Both the position numbers and the translations under genes were made by a program. Below, in pieces: positions 10,379 through 18,459 of a DNA stretch of 21,839 bases (position 1 is its first letter; each line of letters opens with the position of its first letter). The notes below the pieces were generated by a model. It was not told the DNA's origin. It saw only the letters and a program-made list of their open reading frames with translations, and searched no databases. The stretch is from Priapulus caudatus (lineage: Eukaryota; Priapulida; Priapulimorpha; Priapulimorphida; Priapulidae), in assembly GCF_000485595.1 (NCBI RefSeq), contig NW_014578801.1, forward strand, positions 4,857 through 26,695, read 5' to 3'.

Positions 10379-10476
10379 CTACTGGAGCGGACAGGTGCCC
10401 GAACGATGTCAAGAGGAGTACCCGACAGAACACTGGAGGTGCTACTTTGGTTACCGCGCCTACAACACCATGAGAG
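10379..10476 (+). CDS. NOTUM: NOTUM exon: YWSGQVPERC
   Basis: This 98-nt exon follows GTGTTTTACAG and ends at G|GTGAGG, entering in phase 2 and leaving in phase 1. It reads YWSGQVPERC, then a stretch with WRCYFGYRAYNTMR, matching the family's YWNGxVPERC...WNCFFGYKVYPTL. The Cys of VPERC and of WRCYFGY are conserved, and in the family such cysteines form disulfides. The preceding family segment (SGWFLD and the following Cys-rich part) is absent from the window. The exon is the end of the 104-bp array, whose units carry its first 16 bases with AAC (Asn) in place of AGC (Ser). Confidence 0.93.
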
Positions 10477-11014
10477 GTGAGGCTTCGAGCGAATCCGCCT
10501 CCGAAAACGTCGCGACAGTTTCCGATTCCTGACACTCAGAATCCTTCATATATTGATTATGTGTTATATTGTTGTTACTCTGATGTGGTGACTCTATCCA
10601 TAGAATTAAGTAAATGGTGTGCCAGAGTTTGCTCTACAAGTTGTTCACAAGCGTTTTTCCCCGGGGCAACGCCGAGTATGCAAGCTAATCACTAGTAATA
10701 GTAAATCGATTACTAGTCACTAGTCACTTGTCACTAGTAATACTTTACTGGTGACGCTCATCTCTGGTTCAGACTGCTTACTCTCATCTTTCGTTCTTAG
10801 AAATCAATTACTAAATTAAATATCAATTAAAATCCGATAATTAATTCAAACTTCTATCTATCACCCAATTAACGCTCCCCGAGGCAAGCGCCACCTGGCG
10901 ACACAAGTCCCCCTCTAGCATGCAATTGACATTATCATAATTGTGCAAATTCCCCCCCCCGCCACCTGTAAAACAACTCGTAGACTGACGCCGCCCCGAC
11001 GCGTTCGTTTGCAG
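10477..11014. other. NOTUM intron
   Basis: AT-rich intron with a CACTAGTAA-like run (about 10680-10745). It ends at GCGTTCGTTTGCAG. No other gene is seen. Confidence 0.7.
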
Positions 11015-11201
11015 CGCCGCTGTTCGTCTTCCAATGGCTGTACGACGAGGCACAGATGACGGTGGACAACGTTGGGCCGCCCGTCACCAAGGATCAGTGG
11101 GACTACATACACGGCATGGGCAACGAACTAAAGGCGACATTCCAGAACGTGTCGGCCATGTTCGCAGCCTCCTGCCTGTCACACATCGTACTCACAAAGA
11201 A
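11015..11201 (+). CDS. NOTUM: NOTUM exon with catalytic Asp and His
   Basis: A 187-nt exon, phase 1 in and phase 2 out, donor AA|GTAAGC. It begins PLFVFQWLYDEAQMTVDNVG and ends with MFAASCLSHIVLTK. In human NOTUM the triad is Ser232, Asp340 and His389; the Asp lies in QWLFDEAQ and the His in ACLSH, so here they are the Asp at 11044-11046 and the His at 11182-11184. A possible N-glycosylation sequon (NVS) precedes the His motif. The frame is clean throughout. The donor site is followed by three more copies of the junction. Confidence 0.95.
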
Positions 11202-11530
11202 GTAAGCACATGTCTTACATGCTATCCTATCCTATATATATATATATATATCTTGTATTCTAAATACAATAGAAGAGATATCACGAAGAAGTTAGTACAC
11301 GTCAGAGATGCTATCCTATCCTATATATATGTATATATATATATATCTTGTATTCTATATACAATAGAAGAGATATCACAAAGAAGTGAGTACACGTCAG
11401 AGATGCTATCCTATCCTATATATATATCCTTTAAGTCTCATGTCCTGTAATGATAGAACAGATATGTGTGAGGCAGATATCAACAAAGAAGTAAGCACAT
11501 TGTTCCATGCTATCTTATCTCATAGCTCAT
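11191..11530 (+). repeat. Tandem copies of the exon end plus splice donor
   Basis: The junction TCACAAAGAA|GTAAGCACA at 11202 is repeated downstream as TCACGAAGAAGTTAG (GT at 11291), TCACAAAGAAGTGAG (GT at 11386) and CAACAAAGAAGTAAG (GT at 11491), each followed by a CACGTCAGAGATGCTATCCTATCC-like segment and a TA run. Spacing is about 90, 95 and 104 bp. Every unit therefore carries about 10 bases of exon plus a plausible 5' splice site. Confidence 0.88.
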
Positions 11531-11694
11531 ATCTTATATAACGACACAACAGACATAGTGATAGAGCAGATATGGAATAGATACGTGCAGTACGAAGTTG
11601 AATACCTCTCAGTATCGAAGTGTAACCAGCTTATAAACACGCCTAAGGATTTAATGTTATGAGAGTGGTCAGATAGATTGGTGGCAAGCCGACC

Positions 11695-11901
11695 TACTAT
11701 AACACTCTAGACGCTGTAAGCACGCATGATTGTATGTTGGCAGGGTGAGGGAAGATAGATGGCGGCCACGCTAGATAACACTTATGATGTGATGTTGCGG
11801 GCCAGGGAGTGCAGAATTAGATGTCTCCCAACCTAGTATAATACACTGTAACCACGTTATGATGGTGATTGTTGGCAGGAGTGCAAGTACCGTTATACTA
11901 G
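11695..11901 (+). repeat. Diverged repeats around a NOTUM splice acceptor
   Basis: Three diverged units (near 11695, 11770 and 11835), each with a CTAxTATAACACT-like start and a GTTGGCAG- or GGCCAG-like acceptor, then an AGATGG- or AGATGT-like end. The last runs into the exon that starts TGGAGTGAC. This is weaker than the neighbouring arrays, but the order of landmarks is the same in all three. Confidence 0.6.
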
Positions 11902-12013
11902 ATGGAGTGACGTACGGGCAGGCGTGCTGCGCTGCTGGATGGACGCCAGCCAACGACAGGACAACCACAAACACCACCGCAACCCAACGGAATTCGACCT
12001 GCTCCGCTTTCCC
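11902..12013 (+). CDS. NOTUM: NOTUM exon: WSDVRAG...RCW (borders uncertain)
   Basis: Reads WSDVRAGVLRCWMDASQ, matching the family's [22 protein letters not shown], which directly follows the His motif. The start is uncertain. The acceptor ATACTAG|A keeps the frame from the previous exon; the stronger GTTGGCAG at 11871-11878 does not, unless a base is missing. The likely donor is TTTCCC|GTAAAG (phase 0), which does not match the phase-2 entry of the next exon, so one border or one base is wrong in the assembly. Without splicing, the frame runs to a stop at 12080-12082. Confidence 0.8.
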
Positions 12014-12490
12014 GTAAAGCAGCGTTACCATGACAACGTCGGCTCGACGGTTAATCGCACCGGGCATTTAGATGCGATATGATATGACTACTAGGCAACT
12101 TAGGATAATGACTACTAGGACAACTTAAAAAAAAAAAAACCATAAGCCCTAACCCTACCCTTAACGCCCTAAAAAAAAATAATTAATTTAATAAAGTGGC
12201 CTGGGGGGGGTAAGTCCATATCATATCGGCTCTTTCTGCCTTTGCCGTTAATCACGACTCTCAGTCCGCAGTTTTTAGTCCATGCAATGTTTTTTTGTAT
12301 TCCGAGCATGGGTTCTGCAAACATGGCAGAATTGGCTATAGTAAAATGCCCAGTGGCCGAGGTCCTCGCGTAATGCTGTGAGCTTTGTTAGTGGCAGTAA
12401 TTGCCGATGGTTGACTCACACTTGATGGCCGTATTAAAAATTATATCTCTCGAAGAGATGGTAACCATCATCCACATCCAGGGCGGCACC
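12014..12490. other. NOTUM intron with a telomere-like patch
   Basis: Contains A-runs flanking CCCTAACCCTACCCTTAACG (about 12149-12168), an AATAAA at 12190-12195 followed by a G-run, and otherwise unremarkable sequence. Confidence 0.6.
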
Positions 12491-12494
12491 GACT

Positions 12495-13046
12495 TGTAGC
12501 AGCAGCAGCAGCAGCAGAGCAAGCAGCAGACAGCATCAGGCAGCATACAGCATCTTCATCATCAGAGCAGCAAGCAGCACACCAACCACGCACACTCACT
12601 CCATCCACCACCACCAACCACCATCTACCAACCACCAGCAGCACCAATCAGCATCAGCATCAGCATCAGGCAGCAGCAGCAAGGCAGCAGTAGGCAGCAT
12701 TCAGCATCCAGCAGGCAGCAGCAATCAGCAGCACATCAGCAGCAGATAGAGAACGACATGTTAACTGTTAGCTGTGTTTTCCAGGAGGTGATGCTAGAGT
12801 GGAATCAGGCGGAGTCAAGCAGGCAGCAGCATCAGCATCAAGCAGCAGCAGCATCACAGCGCGTCAGCATGGCAGCATCATCATCAGTCAGGCAGTAGAG
12901 AACCATGTTAACTGTTAGCGTGTTTTTCAAGTGAGTGATGCTGACGATCAGGCGGATTCAGCAGGAGCAGAGCAGCATCAGCAGCATCATCAGCAGCAGC
13001 AGCAGCAGCAGTAGAGAACCATGTTAACTGTTAGCTGTGTTTGCAG
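12495..13046 (+). repeat. CAG/CAT tract with repeated NOTUM acceptor copies
   Basis: Imperfect AGC/ATC triplets surround copies of the sequence ATGTTAACTGTTAGCTGTGT followed by an acceptor-like TTTTCCAG, TTTTCAAG or TTTGCAG and GAGGTGATGCTGA. Copies start near 12758, 12905 and 13021 (spacing 147 and 116). Only the last leads into an open exon. The copies differ by small indels. Confidence 0.85.
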
Positions 13047-13198
13047 TGAGGTGATGCTGAGTGATCAGGCGGAGTCAGCAGCAGCAGCGTCAGCATCAGC
13101 ATCAGAACCGACACGTCAGCGGAGTCGGCTGAGCAAGCAGCAACGCAGGCAGGAGCGACTCTCTCGCAGACAGCGAACTCGCAACAGGAAGAGCAAAG
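13047..13198 (+). CDS. NOTUM: NOTUM exon: low-complexity Ala/Ser then strongly basic segment
   Basis: 152-nt exon between TGTGTTTGCAG and AAAG|GTAACA, phase 2 in, phase 1 out, joining in frame to the next exon. It encodes EVMLSDQAE, an Ala/Ser run from the triplet tract, then an Arg/Lys/Gln-rich stretch (QQRRQERLSRRQRTRNRK). It occupies the variable region between the conserved HCW and SCPWPHC motifs. I recognise no conserved domain in it. The long open frame, fitting 3' phase and good borders support it as coding; confidence is lower because of its composition. Confidence 0.7.
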
Positions 13199-13224
13199 GT
13201 AACACGCGCGTAGCCTATAGGAAC

Positions 13225-13470
13225 AACTAGTAGGGTCAGGATAAGCTACTAGGGTCAGGATAAGCTACTAGGGTCAGAGTCAGTTACAGGGGTCAGCGTC
13301 AGTTACAGGGGTCAGGATAAGCTACTAGGGTCAGTATAAGCTACTAGGGTCAGGATAAGCTACTAGGGTCAGTGTCAGTTACAGGGGTCAGGGTCAACTA
13401 TCAGAGTCAAGGTCATCAATCAGGATCAGGGTCAGGGAAAACTATTAGAGTTAGGTACAACTACCAGGAT
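13225..13470 (+). repeat. Intronic minisatellite, GCTACTAGGGTCAGGATAA
   Basis: About ten tandem units of 19-23 bp of the form CTACTAGGGTCAGGATAAG and the variant TTACAGGGGTCAGxGTCAG, starting just after the donor at 13199. Confidence 0.85.
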
Positions 13471-13645
13471 CAGGATCAACTAGTGTGAGTTAGGTTTAGC
13501 TAGCACGGACTGGGAGATACGACGCGTACAGAGCTCGTTAACACAGCTCGTTAATACAGCTCATTAATGAAGAATATGAAGATCTCTCTTACGAGATGTA
13601 ATGTTGATACGATAAACACATGAGCATCTGAACCCCGACTTTCAG

Positions 13646-13810
13646 CTCGGAATCGTCAGCAGACGAAGCGAGCGGCCACGTTTGAAGACGACGAGGATTT
13701 CGACCACAGGTGGCGCCTCCACAACAGCCGATGTCGGCACAGGCTTATCGACCGCTGCGCGTGGCCTCAGTGCAACCAGGCGTGCCCCAAGCTACGCAAC
13801 CCGTTCACCG
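13646..13810 (+). CDS. NOTUM: NOTUM exon: Cys-rich C-terminal region
   Basis: 165-nt exon following CGACTTTCAG, ending at ACCG|GTCAGT. It reads RNRQQTKRAATFEDDEDFDH and then HRLIDRCAWPQCNQACP and RNPFTG. The second half matches the family's [26 protein letters not shown], including the paired Cys, Trp and Pro. The first half continues the basic stretch of the previous exon and then becomes acidic (EDDEDFD). The frame is clean. Confidence 0.93.
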
Positions 13811-13974
13811 GTCAGTAGTTACAAATCAGTGTTTATCTATCGGTTTATCAATCCACATATCTGTGTGTCTGATGTCTGTCTGTCTGTCCAATCTAATCTA
13901 TCTAATATCTATCCATCCATCCATCCGTCCATCCACACCTACATCTATATATCTGCGCTGCCCTGACCGCACTG

Positions 13975-14350
13975 ACGCACACACGTGTTTTCTCTCACAC
14001 ACACGTGTTTTCTCTCCCACACGCGTGTTTTCACACACGTGTTTTCTCTCACACATGCGTGTTTTCTTTCCCACACGCGTGTTTTCACACACGTGTTTTC
14101 TCTCACACACTGCTGTTTTCTCTCACACACACGTGTTCTCTCTCACACACGCGTGTTTTCTCTCACACACATGTGTTTTCTCTCTCACATGTTTTCTCAC
14201 ACACACACACGTGTGTTCTCTCTCACACCACACGTGTGTTCTCTCTCACACACACGTGTTTTCTCTCTCACACACACACGTGTTTTCTCTCTCACACACG
14301 TGTTCTCTCTCACACACACGTGTTCTCACACACACACACGTGTTTTCTCT
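13975..14350 (+). repeat. ACACACGTGTTTTCTCTC minisatellite in the last NOTUM intron
   Basis: Around 17 units of 17-24 bp. The final unit, GTGTTTTCTCTC, directly precedes GGCAG and so forms the polypyrimidine tract of the last acceptor. Each unit has the palindrome ACACGTGT or a variant. The preceding 13811-13974 contains CTGT and ATCC runs. Confidence 0.92.
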
Positions 14351-14356
14351 CGGCAG

Positions 14357-14508
14357 GCGAGGAGATGGATTTCATTGACCTGTTGAAGTCATTCGGACTC
14401 GACATGACGAGCGTTGCCAACGCGCTCGGCATGGACGTCGCCCTGCTCAACAGCATGGACCACGACCAGCTGTTGCAGCTGCTCGCCGAGTACACGCGGC
14501 GACGCTAG
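14357..14508 (+). CDS. NOTUM: NOTUM terminal exon with stop codon
   Basis: Starts after TCTCTCGGCAG in phase 1, so that G from the previous exon plus GC makes Gly. It reads GEEMDFIDLLKSFGLDM and ends with AEYTRRR and TAG at 14506-14508. It matches the family's GQEMNVAQFLMHMGFDMQTVAQPQGLEPSELLGML, a helical C-terminal tail. An open frame from about 14005 runs into it, but that part is the intronic minisatellite. No canonical AATAAA was found in the spacer after it, so the transcript end is not defined. Confidence 0.93.
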
Positions 14509-14780
14509 GGGGCGCCACCGCACGGCGATGCTAGCGAGGGGGCGCCACTGCGCGGTGACACTAGCGAGGGGGCGCCACCGCGCGGCGATGCTAGCGAGGG
14601 GGCGCCACCGCGCGACTGCGACGACGCTAGCAAGGGGGCGCCACTGCTCGGTCGCAACGACGCTAGCGTGGGGGCGCCACCGCGCGTCCGTGATGGCGCC
14701 ACCACGAGGTGTCAGCAGTGAGGGTGTAGAACTGTAAGGTGTTGGGTGTGGTGAGGGGGCGCCGTCGTGTAGTGGTGGCA
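14497..14780 (+). repeat. 30-bp array starting at the NOTUM stop codon
   Basis: Units of GATGCTAGCGAGGGGGCGCC plus ACCGCGCGGC, with an exact 30-bp period over four units (GCTAG words at 14504, 14530, 14560 and 14590, allowing for small shifts), then longer variants to about 14700. The first unit overlaps the last codons and stop (GCGACGCTAGGGGG). Each unit holds the palindrome GGCGCC and the word AGGGGGCGC. Confidence 0.9.
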
Positions 14781-15262
14781 GCGGATATGAGAGGGAGCCA
14801 CCGTGCGCTGTGACGAGGGTTTTTGGAGAGTGCTAATGGTCTGATCTGAGCAAGCTCAAACAATGATAGGGATAGAGAAAGAGATTGGGAGGAAGAGAGA
14901 GATATAGAGCAAGAGGAGAGACAGATAGAGATATAGAGAGAGGTGGGGGAGAGGGAGACGGATAGTTGGAGGGAGATGGAGACCGAAAGAGAGGAATAGG
15001 TAGAGCGTGAGAGTCACACGGAGGAAGAATCTACGTCTCGCGATAGCGCCTTAAGCCAACAGCACAAATCACTGATGCACTCTTGTCTTGTTTCTCACGA
15101 CACATCTCTCTGCATGGCACACGTGGGAGGCGTGAACCCGGCATTTCATACTATAGCTACTATACGCAACAACAAATGTCATCGTCATGTAAATAACGTG
15201 TGTGCGTAGCCGCCGCTGCCGCCGCTGCATACGCAAACACATATTATTATTATATTATTGTT

Positions 15263-15296
<34 letters not shown>

Positions 15297-15825
15297 GGTG
15301 CAACGATGACCCTATTTATCCGCCTTGTAAATAATTGCGACCCGCAAACGAGAGGGAATGTTTTTTGAACTGTACAGACGCGCGGAGCGTTTCGCGGCGA
15401 TCGGTGATGCAAGTGTCGGCCATTGCCGAATGTTAGACATAGCGGCGGACGCGTGAAGGCGAGAGTAGACTACGACGAACGCACTGCCGCTACTAGTTAC
15501 ACGGTTTTACTATAACCCGGCGATGTTAGATCACTGCGGACTACGAATCGACTACTTGATCCATAATATAATATCCATATTAATAAGTTCCGCGAATCTG
15601 CGAAGATTTGCGGGGAAAGACTGTAATGATAACGTTGTAATGAAATCGTGGTTGAATTGCGCGCTGACCACGAATTACGTCTCCAGCATTTTTTTTTATA
15701 ACTCGTTGATTATCTAACTTGTATATGATATCGTAGGGTGTGCAGCGAACACAGATGAATCTATCCACGCAACCACACTCTTGGGTTGTGATACCAATGC
15801 CGATTTCCCGGGCAGCTGTCACCTA
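14781..15825. other. Spacer between converging genes, left part
   Basis: Purine-rich GAGAGATATAGAG sequence (14870-15000), then complex sequence, a GTT-rich microsatellite (15241-15296), and more complex sequence. No conserved peptide or tRNA was recognised. Confidence 0.6.
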
Positions 15826-15839
15826 CCGCCATCTAGTGG
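15826..15839 (-). promoter_or_regulatory. CTCF-like motif
   Basis: The minus strand reads CCACTAGATGGCGG, which fits the bilaterian CTCF core CCASYAGRKGGCRS at every position. It lies in the spacer between the two gene ends. The match is by eye; a 14-mer of this degeneracy can occur by chance. Confidence 0.4.
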
Positions 15840-16584
15840 CGTTTAAGCAACTTACGGAACGGCTTCGATATAAGACTACTGGTTGCCTCGCAAAACTCGA
15901 GGACCGATCACGAAATTGAAATAACTAATGAAAATGTATAAGCTCGGTTAGCCACGTCTGTTTCTATAGGTTAGGTTAGAAGCTCACAGCGTATCAACAG
16001 CTATATGACCGGCAGCTCGAAATATCGCGAATAATACATATATCATAACGCTGTGTTTTCTGATGTGCATATGTAGAGGGCGCTAGTATAGATAATTGTC
16101 GCATTCATGTACAGATTTCTGGCGTGGTGGCGACACCACAACGTGGTAACGCCGTATGATGCGATTGCTAATATAATATAACTATACCATATAAATATAT
16201 ATACATACATACATATATATATATACTACGCAGTGTTGTCGATGTTATTATTGTTCAATTCAATTTAATTTTAAATTGGTTGAAGCATCTTTGTGAATCA
16301 CTTGCACACATACACTCATTTTGTCACTCTCTCTATCTGTAGATACATGTATGTACTATCACAGCACATAGGGTATACACATGAATTTATTACGAGTCTA
16401 TCCCTCTACCAAAACAGGGCCACATAGACAACTATAGGTATTATGTGAGAAAAAAGGCGTGTAACTCACAAACCATATGAAAGGTTGTGCCGATGGGTTA
16501 AAATTACAATGCTAGTGAGGATTAGACATAGAGGGATTGTGACCCATGACAAACATACCAGTGTAACTTCTGGGAGAGACACAT
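15840..16584. other. Spacer between converging genes, right part
   Basis: AT-rich complex sequence with a short TA/ATAC microsatellite (16190-16225). No gene is seen apart from the CPOX 3' untranslated region expected on the minus strand. Confidence 0.6.
16387..16392 (-). terminator. Candidate CPOX polyadenylation signal
   Basis: AATAAA on the minus strand, about 195 bases downstream of the CPOX stop codon. It is the closest canonical hexamer that I found. Confidence 0.45.
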
Positions 16585-16671
16585 TCAGACCCAATCCTTT
16601 GGATTTTTAAGCACGTCTAGTAGTTTTGCCTCGCCAGAGCCCTCTTCTGGCGAATGCATGTACTCCCACCG
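16585..16671 (-). CDS. CPOX: CPOX terminal exon with stop codon
   Basis: Coproporphyrinogen-III oxidase decarboxylates two propionates of coproporphyrinogen III to give protoporphyrinogen IX, in the mitochondrial intermembrane space of animals. This 29-codon exon follows ACTTTGCAG on the minus strand and reads [20 protein letters not shown], ending NPKDWV and TGA. It matches the family C-terminus [20 protein letters not shown]...HPRDWV. Phase 0 agrees with the previous exon. The frame is clean. Confidence 0.95.
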   Translation of the reverse strand, partial: RWEYMHSPEEGSGEAKLLDVLKNPKDWV

Positions 16672-17119
16672 CTGCAAAGTAAATTTATTTACAAAAATAA
16701 AGTTACATAAAATTTAAATAGTTTCTTTGTACATTTCTTCAATGGAATTTCTGGCCAATACGTGAGCTTACATGTGGCATTTCATAGACCCAGGTAACCC
16801 AAACTGCGAAGGTTACCCGATCTCTAATATTAACCCAAACTCTAAATATAACTGTTACTCTAACCACCGCATCCCCAACACTAACTCTACCTCTAACGCT
16901 ACCACAACCCCTAACCATAATTATAATTATTAATTCAATGCTAATTAACCCTAACACTAATCACGAACCTTATCACATCTTTCATAAAAATAATTGATTG
17001 GCTTTGATTTGTGGTGCAGAAGGTTTATTCTAACCTTACAATAAACATAAGTGACTATACACAGCATGAAGAGGGGGATATAGTAATAAACAAGAATGAA
17101 CAGAATTAAGACAACTTAC
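16672..17119. repeat. CPOX intron with degenerate CTAACC repeats
   Basis: Between about 16790 and 16965 the plus strand is full of AACCCTAAC-, CTCTAACC- and ACCCAAACT-like words, a decayed telomere-like repeat. The rest is AT-rich. Confidence 0.6.
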
Positions 17120-17249
17120 TGCAGTCGTTGGTAGAGACATCAGTATGCTTTCAAAGCGCGCCCCTGGTGTCAGAAGTCCGAACTTAGTGCCACGATCGTA
17201 GATCAGGTTGAACTCTACATACCTGCCCCTCCTAAGCTGTTGCCAGTTC
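17120..17249 (-). CDS. CPOX: CPOX exon: [19 protein letters not shown]
   Basis: 130-nt exon after CATCATGGCAG, ending GCA|GTAAGT (phase 2 in, phase 0 out). It reads [20 protein letters not shown], then [23 protein letters not shown]. This is the most conserved block of the family ([39 protein letters not shown]). The frame is clean and joins RWEYMH directly. Its acceptor with 13 exon bases is duplicated upstream in the intron. Confidence 0.97.
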
Positions 17250-17480
17250 CTGCCATGATGGGAAAACACACAGCAGATTAGAACGCTTAGAAAGATTTAA
17301 AACAAAATGCTATCGCAAAAAAAGAAATCTATAAATCTATATGACAAATAAATTCAAAGCCCGATTTAAATACTGGCACATAGTTTGTATTGAACAGGAA
17401 TTAAATTTCATCTGTTGCCAGTTCCTGCCATGATGGGGAAACACACAGCAGATTAGAATGCATAGAAAGATTTAGAACAC
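17237..17480 (-). repeat. Duplicated CPOX acceptor junction
   Basis: The segment starting CTGTTGCCAGTTCCTGCCAT at 17237 recurs at 17412 and stays alignable for about 65 bp. On the minus strand both copies contain the intron end CCCATCATGGCAG and the first 13 bases of the exon. The copies are 175 bp apart. Confidence 0.9.
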
Positions 17481-17577
17481 AGTGTAATAGAAGCATGTGT
17501 TTGGAACACGGTAAATTGAGTAGGAAAATGGAACATGTGGTGAGAAAATTGTTATCGTGTCATCGTTGTCAACATAT

Positions 17578-17579
17578 CG

Positions 17580-17630
<51 letters not shown>

Positions 17631-17737
17631 CCCGTCATCAATCATCACCACCATCATCATCATGATCATCGTCATCATGATCATCACCATCATCATGATC
17701 ATCATCATGATCATCGTCATCATCATGATCATCATCA

Positions 17738-17774
<37 letters not shown>

Positions 17775-17813
17775 ATCGTCATCATCATCATCATCATCAT
17801 CGTCATCATCACT
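17578..17813 (+). repeat. CAT/ATC trinucleotide tract
   Basis: Long ATC repeat, partly interrupted by ATG, in a CPOX intron. The poly-His and poly-Ile frames are compositional. Confidence 0.95.
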
Positions 17814-17829
17814 GCCATTGCGGACTCAC

Positions 17830-17898
17830 CATTCTCTGTGACCGTAACGCTCGTTCTTGTGTTTCTTCATTATTGAACAAAAGATGGCACCGACGCTT
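17830..17898 (-). CDS. CPOX: CPOX exon: IMKKHKNERYGHREW (frame disturbed)
   Basis: After GTGCGCAG the exon encodes, in one frame, ASVPSFV and, in the frame one base away, IMKKHKNERYGHREW, then G|GTGAGT. Together they match the family's AVIPSYIPIVKKHKDDPFTEEEKRW. A missing C before ATAATG (CCA read as CA) explains the shift. The flanking phases need 71 bases and 69 are present, so two bases seem to be missing. The end (phase 2) joins the next exon in frame. Confidence 0.8.
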
Positions 17899-18459
17899 CT
17901 GCGCACGACTATACGGGGAAAAATTATGCATGCCACATTAAAGAACATATCAAACAGGCCCACTAACACACACATGCACGTACGCACGCACGCACGCAAG
18001 CATTCACACACGCACACACCAAGCATTCACGCATGCACACACACCAACAAGAAACAAATATTAGAACTGTGTCTATCCTAGCAAAATTCTATCCAAAAAA
18101 GAAATCTATAAATCTAGTTGAAAATAAATTCAAAGCCTGATCTAAATACGAAACATATACTCGTATTGAACAGCATTTAATTCATATAGGAAGAATGCAG
18201 GCCAAAAATTTCACAATGAATCATTGTTAACAAGAATGAATAATGACAAATCTTTCATCATTCGCTCCCGGATGTTGATAAACAAGTTAAACAAAACAGG
18301 TAAAATATACGTGTTAACATAACGCATTGTGTGCCTCATATCACTTGCGTCTCACACAGCACAGTCACACGCGCAGAAGGATTTCTGATAATATACACTG
18401 CATCAATGGTCTTACGTATTCTGCCATTTGTCATCTATCTACACTCATATAATATGTAC
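17899..18459. other. CPOX intron
   Basis: Contains an ACAC/CGCA-rich run (about 17968-18045), the second copy of the paired 90-bp sequence, and AT-rich DNA. No exon is seen. Confidence 0.7.

Larger units (their letters stand above)
17317..18185. repeat. Pair of related sequences of about 90 bp in adjacent CPOX introns
   Basis: 17317-17408 and 18093-18185 share AAAAGAAATCTATAAATCTA and then an alignable segment ending in TTGAACAG and ATTTAATT-like words. One copy lies on each side of a CPOX exon. It could be an old dispersed element or a segmental duplication. Confidence 0.75.

Noticed and set aside
13710-14356. Long frames with repeated VFSHTCFLSHTR-like peptides upstream of the last NOTUM exon.
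   Set aside because: They read the intronic ACACACGTGTTTTCTCTC array; the conserved Notum peptide begins only after GGCAG at 14356.
14509-16584. tRNA, snRNA or other small RNA gene in the spacer.
   Set aside because: No cloverleaf, A/B box pair or known RNA motif could be recognised by eye.
17557-17841. Poly-His/poly-Ile frame.
   Set aside because: Translation of the CAT/ATC microsatellite.
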